DNA from: a bacterium ADurb.Bin157
Lineage (GTDB): Bacteria > Muiribacteriota > Ozemobacteria > Ozemobacterales > Ozemobacteraceae
Length of the DNA: 51,258 bases
Direction: 5' to 3'
NCBI GenBank assembly: GCA_002070375.1
Contig: MWDD01000017.1
Span: 1 to 51,258, forward strand
Shown here one piece after another: positions 41,457 through 49,176 of this stretch. The notes beneath the pieces were generated by a model. It was not told the origin of the DNA. It was given only the letters and a program-made list of their open reading frames with translations, and ran no database searches. How positions within the stretch are numbered: the first letter of the stretch is position 1; the number at the start of each line of letters is the position of its first letter. A program made the position numbers and the translations under genes.

Positions 41457-42286
41457 TCAGCATCAAAAACATACCTATAAGCCACCCCGATGCCCCTTCA
41501 TTAGTCGGGGTGGTTTTGTCCGCCGCCGAAATTATTTTACAAATATACTCTGAAAATTTTACAACTGAGTATAAAGAAGACAGAGAGCCCGTTACAATAG
41601 CAGACAAAAGGTCTGACGAACAAATAATCAAAGAATTACAACAATATTTTCCTAGCGACAAAATACTGACTGAAGAACATGGGCTAGTGATTCCTTCGAT
41701 CAAAGAATCAAATCGTCTCTGGATTGTTGACCCTATTGACGGCACAAAAGAATTCATAAACAGAACAGGCGAGTTTTCTGTTCAAATTGCTCTGGCAATA
41801 AATGAAAGTTTATCCTTAGGGGCAGTATATCAGCCAACTTCTTCAACACTTTATCTGGCCTCTGAAAACGAAGGTTGCTGGCAATATTCTTCTGAATCCG
41901 ACTGGAAAAGACTATATGTTTCTAAATCGTTTACTCCGAATCTCACGCTCGCTATAAGCAAAAATCACCCTTGTTCACTCGGGCAACGGATACACAAATT
42001 GTTGGGCGGTACCAATCAAATATCTAGGGGCGGAGTTGGGCTAAAACTAATGGCGATAGCGAAAAATGAAGCCAATTACTACATTAATAATTCCAACAAA
42101 ACAAAAGCCTGGGATTCAGCAGCACCTGAGATTTTATTTAAAGAAGCTGGCGGCATTATTACAGATCTCAAAGGGAACAGTTTTTCTTATGCCCCCAAAG
42201 ATTACCGTCACAAGAATGGTTTAGTTGCGTCTTGTTCAAATGAACTTCATGAAAAAGTTTTAAAACTTGCCCAAGTTTACAGTTAA
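41453..42286 (+). CDS. cysQ: 3'(2'),5'-bisphosphate nucleotidase CysQ
   Basis: A 277-residue Mg/Li-sensitive phosphatase of the inositol monophosphatase family that hydrolyses pAp in sulfur assimilation. Motifs: PVTIADKRSDEQII (about 45), ILTEEHG (about 70), WIVDPIDGTKEFINRTGEF (about 86-104) and KAWDSAAPEILFKEAGG (about 220). The open frame begins at a TTG sharing bases with the ilvE stop (TTGA), which suggests coupling; a GTG at 41510 is an alternative. Length is close to the family's usual 250-280. Confidence 0.88.
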   Translation: MISIKNIPISHPDAPSLVGVVLSAAEIILQIYSENFTTEYKEDREPVTIADKRSDEQIIKELQQYFPSDKILTEEHGLVIPSIKESNRLWIVDPIDGTKEFINRTGEFSVQIALAINESLSLGAVYQPTSSTLYLASENEGCWQYSSESDWKRLYVSKSFTPNLTLAISKNHPCSLGQRIHKLLGGTNQISRGGVGLKLMAIAKNEANYYINNSNKTKAWDSAAPEILFKEAGGIITDLKGNSFSYAPKDYRHKNGLVASCSNELHEKVLKLAQVYS

Positions 42287-42333
42287 TAATTCTTCTTTTT
42301 CAGCCGAGACTGTAAATAAAATGAGGGTAAAAA

Positions 42334-42531
42334 ATGTATCTGCTAAAACAATGGTTCAGAAGGAAATTTCCTTTCAAAGATTATGAAAAGGCCTTAATTG
42401 ATCCTGATCCCATAATCGAAAAGCGAAAAAACCTTTTAAAAAAAGCACACGAAGAAATAAGAAATAATTTAAAAAAAGAAATTTTAATCAAACTTCTCTC
42501 TGACAGCAATCACAGTGAGGATAGTTGCTAA
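42334..42531 (+). CDS. Small basic helical protein of unknown function
   Basis: A 65-residue protein with an aromatic-basic N-terminus (MYLLKQWFRRKFPF) that could be an amphipathic membrane-surface helix, then a Lys/Glu/Leu-rich helix. GAGGG precedes the ATG. No family recognised. Small but with a good ribosome site and no competing frame. Confidence 0.45.
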   Translation: MYLLKQWFRRKFPFKDYEKALIDPDPIIEKRKNLLKKAHEEIRNNLKKEILIKLLSDSNHSEDSC

Positions 42532-42636
42532 TATATAACTTTCCACTTTTTTTAGTTTTAGCATTATTAAAGGATTAAGAGACAATTTAGATTTTTTAAT
42601 CTACTCCTGAAGTGAAATTGAGTTTCTAAATGAGAT

Positions 42637-42665
42637 TTGCATGTGAGCCGATAAATATATATAAT
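42637..42665 (+). promoter_or_regulatory. Strong promoter candidate for the 42704 gene
   Basis: TTGCAT (42637-42642), 17-base spacer, perfect TATAAT (42660-42665). Confidence 0.6.
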
Positions 42666-42703
42666 CGCAAAACTGGCGAAGTCTATTTTCGAAAGAGGCA
42701 AAA

Positions 42704-42964
42704 ATGAACACATCAACTATCGTTGTTACACAAGAAAGTAACGCAAACAATCACACTACCGACGCAGCAATCACAACCTTTTCAATAGACGGACAAGCTC
42801 CTACAATGGAAGCCTTGGTAAATCTTTATAACTCTCAAGACAGAGAATGTTGGCTGTGCAATAAAATTTCTAATAAATTTATTAACAGCGAAGAATTGTC
42901 TGATGATGACCAATGGCACTTCACTTCTTGTGTATTAAGCTGGGAGTATGTTCACAAACATTAA
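42704..42964 (+). CDS. Small Cys/Trp-rich protein of unknown function
   Basis: An 86-residue soluble protein. The N-terminal 35 residues are Thr/Asn/Ala-rich. The C-terminal half holds CWLCNK (a CxxC) and, later, WHFTSCVLSW plus HKH at the end, so it could bind a metal. GAGG lies seven bases before the ATG, and a near-consensus promoter drives it. It has no recognised family. It precedes the lytic transglycosylase by 65 bases. Confidence 0.5.
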   Translation: MNTSTIVVTQESNANNHTTDAAITTFSIDGQAPTMEALVNLYNSQDRECWLCNKISNKFINSEELSDDDQWHFTSCVLSWEYVHKH

Positions 42965-43029
42965 TTTCTAAGTTTTGATTGTGTTTCTGCCGAATTCTAT
43001 TGAGAGCTATTATCTCATGGGAGCAGATA

Positions 43030-44091
43030 TTGAAACTGAAATATGCTTATGCCATAATTACCGGTCTTTTGGTATGTCTGATTGTGACAGCATCTGATGC
43101 GGCGATTTACTCTTATCGCGACGAGCATGGGCGCTTGTTTTTAACAGACAGCCCACCTAACAGTAAATACAAAATTGTAGTTACTACGAAAAAAGAATGC
43201 GAAGCACCCGATTCACCGGATTCGGTTCATTTTTCCAAAAAACAAACTTTTTTACTTCCAAATGACGATTCTTTCAGTAATCACATAAATGAAGCAGCAA
43301 AGTTGTATGGTCTGGATCCCTATCTTATTAAATCAATTATAAAAGCCGAATCAGATTTTGATCCGAGTGCAAAATCGGCAAAAGGGGCAAAGGGTTTAAT
43401 GCAGCTGATGCCAACGACCGCCAGACTTGTAGGCTGCAAAAATGAGTTTGATGCCCGAGACAACATTCTCGGAGGTGCAAGCTATTTCAAAATGATGCTT
43501 AAACGCTTTAACGGAAACACTGACTTAGCCTTAGCAGCTTATAATGCCGGTCCGGGAAATGTTGATAAACATAAAGGGATTCCTCCCTTCAGAGAAACCA
43601 AAAACTACATCAGAAAAGTTAACCACTATTACAAACAATACACTTCTGAATATATAACTGATAATAAGCACACTGAAACAAAAATTCACCGCTTGCCGGC
43701 ATCAAACACAGATCTTTCAGTCCGCTTAAAAAAAGCTTACAAAAAATTTATCGAAGATGATGTTGAAGGAGCTTTATCAGAATACAGAGAAATAGTTTCA
43801 GTTTATCCGAGAAATACTCAAGCATTATATAATCTGGCTTGCATTCTTGACATAGAAAGATGTTATGATGAAGCTATAGATATTTATAAATCTGCACTTA
43901 AACAAGACCCATTTTTAGATAAAGCGCTGTATAATATGGCGGTAATATATGAAAAAATTGGAATGAACAAAGAAGCCGTGAAAACCTGGAATAATTACAT
44001 AAAGATAGCACAAGATGAAGAAAAAATAGCACAAGCTGAGCGATTCATCAAAGAATTGAATGAATACACCGCAATGAAAAAGAAGAGGTGA
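43030..44091 (+). CDS. Lytic transglycosylase (SLT domain) with TPR tail
   Basis: A secreted protein of 353 residues from a TTG at 43030, chosen because GGGAG lies six bases before it and the result starts with a good signal peptide (about residues 1-25). A short DUF4124-like segment IYSYRDEHGRLFLTDSPP follows (about 27-44). The SLT domain (about 85-205) holds the catalytic Glu in KAESDFDPSAKS, then GAKGLMQLMPTTARLVG and LALAAYNAGPGNVDKHKGIPPF. It cleaves peptidoglycan to 1,6-anhydro-muropeptides, the substrate source for AnmK. Two or three TPR motifs end the protein (about 240-340). It is upstream of pseudopilin-like genes, which often need wall remodelling. Confidence 0.82.
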   Translation: MKLKYAYAIITGLLVCLIVTASDAAIYSYRDEHGRLFLTDSPPNSKYKIVVTTKKECEAPDSPDSVHFSKKQTFLLPNDDSFSNHINEAAKLYGLDPYLIKSIIKAESDFDPSAKSAKGAKGLMQLMPTTARLVGCKNEFDARDNILGGASYFKMMLKRFNGNTDLALAAYNAGPGNVDKHKGIPPFRETKNYIRKVNHYYKQYTSEYITDNKHTETKIHRLPASNTDLSVRLKKAYKKFIEDDVEGALSEYREIVSVYPRNTQALYNLACILDIERCYDEAIDIYKSALKQDPFLDKALYNMAVIYEKIGMNKEAVKTWNNYIKIAQDEEKIAQAERFIKELNEYTAMKKKR

Positions 44092-44097
44092 AAATAT

Positions 44098-44478
44098 ATG
44101 GAAGCCGGCACATCAAGATCTCTTTTCGAAAAATTGCTATATTTGGGAATAGCGACCTTTTTTCTGTGGCCATTTATACAGCTTTATTCTGTTAAAGCCA
44201 TTCCGATTTTTGATTCTGACACACATTTAAGAGCTTCAGTAGCTCTCGAAAATCTTATGGAAGAAGCCTTATGCCGACCATATGAATTTAGCATAGCAGA
44301 CTCCAAATTTGTCCCTATAAAAGGGTATGAAGATTTAAATCTAATGGGTAAAATTGATATATCCCCACATCCTACATATGACTCAAATGTACTAATAAAA
44401 GCCCAAGTTATGTGGGGTTCTTTCCCATTACAAAAAAATCTGTCGTTAGAATATATCGGCGCGAGAACAAAATCATGA
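44098..44478 (+). CDS. Pseudopilin-like protein, GspI-like (weak)
   Basis: A 126-residue protein with one N-terminal hydrophobic helix (about 13-32) and a segment RASVALENLMEEALCRP (about 44-60) that resembles GspI-type minor pilins. It has no clear prepilin peptidase site (no Gly-Phe-Thr-Leu-Ile-Glu). GAGGTG precedes the ATG. The next two genes overlap by ATGA, so the three form a unit. Confidence 0.5.
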   Translation: MEAGTSRSLFEKLLYLGIATFFLWPFIQLYSVKAIPIFDSDTHLRASVALENLMEEALCRPYEFSIADSKFVPIKGYEDLNLMGKIDISPHPTYDSNVLIKAQVMWGSFPLQKNLSLEYIGARTKS

Positions 44479-44993
44479 TCCATAAAAAAAATGGTATAAC
44501 ATTATGGGAAATACTTCTATTTACTGTGTTTTTAGCAGTATCTATCGGAGCATCGGTGTTTTTCTTTTTTATAAATTCAACAGACATGCAAAAAGCCCAA
44601 CAAAAATATGCTTGGGTGAAAAATGTTAATTCAGTTTTAGATGACGTCTCGTTAGAAATTGGAAATGCAGTAATTTTATCGCATCCGTTTAACGGTAGTT
44701 CGAAAGAATGTTTTTATCGGGGTGCAAGCGATCATTCGACACTTGAACCTGAATCTTTTGAAGAGGGATTTATTTTTTCCGACGACCTTTTGTATTACAT
44801 ATCTAAAGAGCCTACCTCAACAAATGTTACAAGATTTGGAAAGCACAGAAATCCAATTTTAGTAAATTGCAAAGATGGAATCTTTAATCGCAAATCTGCC
44901 AATCAGATTGAGATTTATTTTAAAATGAATTCTCCGAACGGAACAGAAACTGATCGAGAGTTTCGAAGAATAATAAACTTGAGGAACAAATGA
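44475..44993 (+). CDS. Type IV pilin-like minor pseudopilin (GspJ/PilW-like)
   Basis: A 172-residue protein from the ATG at 44475, which overlaps the upstream stop (ATGA); the frame also opens further upstream within that gene. N-terminus MIHKKNGITLWEILLFTVFL fits a class III prepilin: basic leader, Gly at -1, a hydrophobic helix with Glu at +5. The remainder is a beta-rich globular domain. It would be cleaved by a prepilin peptidase (none in the window) and joins a pseudopilus tip. Confidence 0.62.
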   Translation: MIHKKNGITLWEILLFTVFLAVSIGASVFFFFINSTDMQKAQQKYAWVKNVNSVLDDVSLEIGNAVILSHPFNGSSKECFYRGASDHSTLEPESFEEGFIFSDDLLYYISKEPTSTNVTRFGKHRNPILVNCKDGIFNRKSANQIEIYFKMNSPNGTETDREFRRIINLRNK

Positions 44994-46762
44994 GCCATAC
45001 CCAGGAAAGCAAACATTCTTTTTTCCCGATTTATGTAATGATACTATTTTCATTACTACTTATTGGTGCTTTATTTTACCGTGTCTATCTTGCCGACAAA
45101 GACCTCGGAGGACTTAAAATAGAAAGTTTTCAAGCGCGTTTAGCAGCTGAATCAGGCATAAACTACGCAATAGCAAAAATAAATGATTCAATAAACTTTT
45201 CACAGCAATCGTTTGGCGGAGAAATTTTATCTTCAACGGATTTATCTAACCTTTTAGAGAAAGAAGATTGGCAAGCAGTTGGCTCTAAAACTAATGCCGC
45301 GTTCAGAATCGTTTCCGTAAGGAAAGTTGACACAAATGACGACAAAAAAACTCCTCTGATCGACGAAAGCCTCAGATACCGTATTTTAAGTGAAGGAAAA
45401 TGCAGAAGTCACAGATACACAACTAATGCAATTATTCAGCTATATGATTTGTCTAAAACCTTTGGAGTTTTTCAAAGCTTAGACGAATACTATTACGGAG
45501 CTCCCATACGCCCTTGGATAGAGGTTTGTGGTTCTCTTGAAAAATTTATAAATTCAAACAAAAATCTTTTTATTGAAAACAAACTGAATCGGTTTGGTCT
45601 TTGTTCGGATGCAGATTTACTACTAAAAATCTACACACCCGACCTTCTTTCTCCATTTAAACAAAGTGAAGGCGAAAAAATTATTTCAGGGAACTTCGGC
45701 AAATACTATCGCAAAATAGGAAGTTCACCCTCATTTGGCCCCCTTTACTCTTCATACCCCATAATTATTGACAATCACACTTTTAACGATGCTTTGCAAA
45801 CGGCTTTTTATGTTTATAAGCGGCCGCAAACCCAAGCAAAAATAAACTTCGAAAATAGATTAATAGCTGTTAATTCAAGTTTGAGAATTCAAAAAGCAGC
45901 AGACCGTATTGAAAGTAAAAACTCAACAAATTTGATTGTTGATTACGATTCCGAGGACTATAAGTCTTTTATCCCCCCCTGGCGCCCAAACATAGAATAT
46001 TTAAGAGAATTAAGCAAAAGCCGATTCGGTATCTATATAGACGAAACAGGCAAAGGTCATCAAAATGGAAAACCAATACCAGTTGATTATCACCCCGGTT
46101 CAGGAGACTTTTTTTCCGATAGTTACATGGGGCCAAATTCACCGAAAGTTGAACATGACAAGCTCATTGACAACAAATATATTGTTTTGGCAAGCGACGG
46201 AAAATTTGACGGTTACAATAATTTGAGCATTGCGAATTTAAACGGAGCACGCATATTATTCTCGGAGCGTTCTGTTTTCATACGAGGAGAAATAGAATCA
46301 GACTTGGTTATAGTAACTCCGGGACATATTTTTATTACAGGCCCGACAAATATTGATTCAAGCTTAAATTTAATGCTTATAGGTGAACAAGGCACAGCAA
46401 TTTCAGCTGCAGATCTTCAAGAAGTAATTGCAACTAAAAGACCCGGCAAAGATTTTATTGATGCCGCAAGAGAATGGCTAATAAAAGCTATAATTTATAA
46501 GCCCGGTGCCGGGGTTTACGCTTCTACCTTACCAAGTAATTCGGAAGGAGAAATGAATTTCAGAGGTATATTTGACGGAGAAAGCCTCAAACTGATAATT
46601 AAGGGAAGCTGCATAGGTGGTAATCTACAAAGATGGATTGACAATACCGAATCGGACTCACTCAGAATTGAGCACTTACAAAACTCTGCCGCACGATTAT
46701 GTCTCAGACCATTGAGTGCAAATGTTCTTAAAATTCGGACTGAGCCTGAAAACATTGATTAA
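44990..46762 (+). CDS. Large GspK/PilX-like envelope protein
   Basis: A 590-residue protein with an N-terminal helix (about residues 11-30), then QARLAAESGINYAIAKIND (about 47-65), the hallmark of PilX/GspK-type proteins. The large C-terminal part is beta-rich and unfamiliar, with a stretch of regular short strands around 405-460 (SDLVIVTPGHIFITGPTNI). ATGA overlap with the pilin-like gene. As in GspI-GspJ-GspK sets it could cap a pseudopilus; this is inferred from order and N-termini only. Confidence 0.55.
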   Translation: MSHTQESKHSFFPIYVMILFSLLLIGALFYRVYLADKDLGGLKIESFQARLAAESGINYAIAKINDSINFSQQSFGGEILSSTDLSNLLEKEDWQAVGSKTNAAFRIVSVRKVDTNDDKKTPLIDESLRYRILSEGKCRSHRYTTNAIIQLYDLSKTFGVFQSLDEYYYGAPIRPWIEVCGSLEKFINSNKNLFIENKLNRFGLCSDADLLLKIYTPDLLSPFKQSEGEKIISGNFGKYYRKIGSSPSFGPLYSSYPIIIDNHTFNDALQTAFYVYKRPQTQAKINFENRLIAVNSSLRIQKAADRIESKNSTNLIVDYDSEDYKSFIPPWRPNIEYLRELSKSRFGIYIDETGKGHQNGKPIPVDYHPGSGDFFSDSYMGPNSPKVEHDKLIDNKYIVLASDGKFDGYNNLSIANLNGARILFSERSVFIRGEIESDLVIVTPGHIFITGPTNIDSSLNLMLIGEQGTAISAADLQEVIATKRPGKDFIDAAREWLIKAIIYKPGAGVYASTLPSNSEGEMNFRGIFDGESLKLIIKGSCIGGNLQRWIDNTESDSLRIEHLQNSAARLCLRPLSANVLKIRTEPENID

Positions 46763-46779
46763 AACAGATAGGTGATATC

Positions 46780-47466
46780 ATGTATCTTTTGAACAATTTA
46801 AACAGAATTAAAAGTGAAATTGCCGATGCACTTAAAGCATCGGGCAGAGCAGAGCAAAAGGTTGAACTTATTGCTGTTTCCAAAACAGTTAATTCTGAAG
46901 AAATACGAAAATTGTATTCTTATGGACAACGAAGTTTTGCTGAAAATCGTCCGCAAGCATTAAGAGATAAAACAAAGGAATTAAGTGACTTAAATATTGA
47001 ATGGCACTTTATCGGCCATTTACAAAGTAATAAAATAAAATATGTTTACCCTACCTCTGCTCTTGTACATTCTGTTGACCGAATAGAACTAATTGAAGAA
47101 TTTAAAAAATATGCTGATAAAACAGGTGTTATTTGCCCATTTTTGCTTCAAGTTCACATATCGGGCGAATCAACAAAACAGGGATTTGATCCTTCTGAAA
47201 TTCTTGATATTATAAAACAATATAATAATGACAATAGACTAAGTATTAAGGGTTTAATGGGCATGGCTCCTTTAAACTCTGATACCCAAACCACCGGAGA
47301 TTGTTTTAAAAGACTTTATACTTTGTTTAATGAGAGTCGTCAATCAGAAGGCAGTTCATACAAGGCGGAAGTTTTATCAATGGGTATGTCAGGAGATTTT
47401 GTTTTAGCTATTTCAGAAGGTTCAACAATGGTTCGAATAGGTTCCGCACTTTTTAATCGCGAATAA
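46780..47466 (+). CDS. YggS/PROSC-family PLP-binding protein
   Basis: A 228-residue single-domain PLP protein of the alanine-racemase-like fold. Motifs: VELIAVSKTVNSEEIRKLY with the PLP Lys (about 28-46), FAENRPQAL (about 53), WHFIGHLQSNKIKYVYP (about 72-88), VDRIELIEEF (about 97) and SMGMSGDFVLAISEGSTMVRIG near the C-terminus. It buffers PLP homeostasis. AGGTGA precedes the ATG. It is last in the pseudopilin string; its stop is immediately next to that of the convergent gene. Confidence 0.93.
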   Translation: MYLLNNLNRIKSEIADALKASGRAEQKVELIAVSKTVNSEEIRKLYSYGQRSFAENRPQALRDKTKELSDLNIEWHFIGHLQSNKIKYVYPTSALVHSVDRIELIEEFKKYADKTGVICPFLLQVHISGESTKQGFDPSEILDIIKQYNNDNRLSIKGLMGMAPLNSDTQTTGDCFKRLYTLFNESRQSEGSSYKAEVLSMGMSGDFVLAISEGSTMVRIGSALFNRE

Positions 47467-48711
47467 TCAATCTGATAGTTTCAGCTTATTGATTACTGCT
47501 TCCCAACCATTAGAAACAATAAATCGAGACGTTTTATTCAAAGCCAAGGCATATAATTTTTTTGCTTCAACGGAATTGGGCTTTGATTTAAAGCCTAATT
47601 CGATTTGTTTTTCGCATAACTCTGCCCCTTGCAATTCGTTATTATCAATCTGTTCAGGGTATTCCAAAGAAGTTTCAAAGAGTTGCGCCAATCCCTCATT
47701 CAGCCAAATTGGAGCTTTCCCTTCAGACAGGTTAAAAACTAAATGATGAGTATATTCGTGTCGGATAGTTTTTCTAAGAGTTTCATAAGAACAATTTAGC
47801 GACACCGGTATTTTTATAGTTCCGTCATACATGCCGGCAGCCCATTTGGGTAGTTCATGCACATACCTAAAGTCGGAAGTATTCATGACAGTGACTTCAG
47901 TCAAGTTTTCGGGATAAAATTCAAGATATCCGCCAATTTCGCTATAAGCTTCTTCAAGTATCTCAAGTATTTCTTCAATTTTCTCAGGTAAAAAGTTAGC
48001 CGGGTAAGCCAGTTTAAAATGGGCATTTGAGAGTTTTCTTTGATTGTCTTCAACATGCATTTCTCTCTCAATTTTTTCAATAAGTGCAATTATTTTTTTA
48101 TCAGCAGGAAATAATTCCGATGCCAGGGCCAAGTAATATTTGGCGTTTTTAAAATCACCGGTTTTATATAGAAGTTTTCCGAGCATTACAAATATGTCAA
48201 AGTTAGGTTCAGAATTATCCGCATATTTTTGGAGCAACTCTATTGCCGTTTCATTATTTTGTATTTTTTGCAATGCCAAAGCAATTTTTAGAACAAGCTT
48301 CGGATCATTAGGACGCAAAGTAAGAATATCTTTAGCTTCATTTTCGGCAAAATTTTGTTTTTTTAAATTTATGTAGACCGCAAGTAAATTTAGGCGCACA
48401 GAAATATCTTCCGGTTTTTGTACTTTTGCGGCCGTAAAACATCTTATTGCGTCGGGGTATTTTTTCTTCGAAGCAAAAAAGACACCCAGATTATTTCTGG
48501 CACAAGCAAGATTTGCCATCGCAGTGTCATTAAAAGGATTTGCACGACAAGCGCTTTCAAAGTCTTTAATTGCACCTGTCAAATCGCCTTTTTTGATTTT
48601 TTCTATTCCAAGACTGTTAAATAACCAAGATTCTTCTTGGTTGTCACCTCGTAGTGGTACGGCAAAAAGACTGAGCAAAAAAAGTAAAAGTATTATTTTA
48701 ACTCGAATCAT
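47467..48711 (-). CDS. Secreted TPR protein with gluzincin peptidase (peptidase MA-like) domain
   Basis: A 414-residue protein with a signal peptide (about 1-22). TPR helices fill about 28-215 (LTGAIKDFESACRANPFNDTAMANLACARNNLG is cut here into its repeat units: LTGAIKDFESACR and PDAIRCFTAAK). The peptidase part (about 225-375) has the zinc motif RHEYTHHLVF (about 318-327) and the third ligand in WLNEGLAQLFE (about 341-351). An intact HExxH-like HEYTH makes activity plausible. Substrate unknown. It begins 12 bases after the 48724 gene. Confidence 0.72.
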   Translation of the reverse strand: MIRVKIILLLFLLSLFAVPLRGDNQEESWLFNSLGIEKIKKGDLTGAIKDFESACRANPFNDTAMANLACARNNLGVFFASKKKYPDAIRCFTAAKVQKPEDISVRLNLLAVYINLKKQNFAENEAKDILTLRPNDPKLVLKIALALQKIQNNETAIELLQKYADNSEPNFDIFVMLGKLLYKTGDFKNAKYYLALASELFPADKKIIALIEKIEREMHVEDNQRKLSNAHFKLAYPANFLPEKIEEILEILEEAYSEIGGYLEFYPENLTEVTVMNTSDFRYVHELPKWAAGMYDGTIKIPVSLNCSYETLRKTIRHEYTHHLVFNLSEGKAPIWLNEGLAQLFETSLEYPEQIDNNELQGAELCEKQIELGFKSKPNSVEAKKLYALALNKTSRFIVSNGWEAVINKLKLSD

Positions 48712-48723
48712 TAGATTACGGCA

Positions 48724-49047
48724 TCAAGCTCTAAAATCAATTTTGCAATGAATTCCGTCGGGAATTTTTGGTTTTTCAACCTTTGCTTCATCTTTTTTAT
48801 TTTTATTCAAAGTTTCTCTTTTTTGTCGATTTTTTCTGTCTTGCTCTTCTTCATCTTCTTTTTTAATTGTTTGCCCGTCTGCAGGGTCAGTTTTCTGTAT
48901 TGTTTCTAACTTTTGATCGGTTTCATTTTTATTCATCGTCGCATTACCTGCAACACCGGCTTCATGAGTTTTTTGATTTTCCCTCACTTTTCCGGCGTCA
49001 TCTGCATTATATAAGGTCGTTTTAAAATCAATGGGTTTAATTGACAT
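48724..49047 (-). CDS. Small highly charged protein of unknown function
   Basis: A 107-residue protein starting MSIKPIDFKTTLYNADDAGK, then a long Lys/Glu/Asp/Gln-rich part likely coiled or disordered, ending KIPDGIHCKIDFRA. The N-terminus is like a group of small proteins in Clostridia and similar bacteria (MxIKPIDxQ); that is from memory and weak. GGGGAGGT five bases before the ATG and a good promoter support it as real. Confidence 0.55.
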   Translation of the reverse strand: MSIKPIDFKTTLYNADDAGKVRENQKTHEAGVAGNATMNKNETDQKLETIQKTDPADGQTIKKEDEEEQDRKNRQKRETLNKNKKDEAKVEKPKIPDGIHCKIDFRA

Positions 49048-49068
49048 AAACTACCTCCCCTCACTCAT

Positions 49069-49097
49069 ATTATCGGCTTTTTAGGCTTAAAAATCAA
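49069..49097 (-). promoter_or_regulatory. Promoter candidate for the 49047-48711 genes
   Basis: Minus strand: -35 TTGATT (49092-49097), 17-base spacer, -10 GATAAT (49069-49074), ahead of GGGGAGGT and the ATG at 49047. Confidence 0.45.
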
Positions 49098-49124
49098 TAA
49101 CTAAACAACATATAGCTTTATACT

Positions 49125-49153
49125 TTGACACAATTAACAGGTAAATGTATATT
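49125..49153 (+). promoter_or_regulatory. Promoter of the 49177 gene
   Basis: Perfect -35 TTGACA (49125-49130), 17-base spacer, -10 TATATT (49148-49153). GGAG lies shortly before the ATG at 49177. Confidence 0.6.
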
Positions 49154-49176
49154 ATGAAAAGAACACGGAGAAACTA

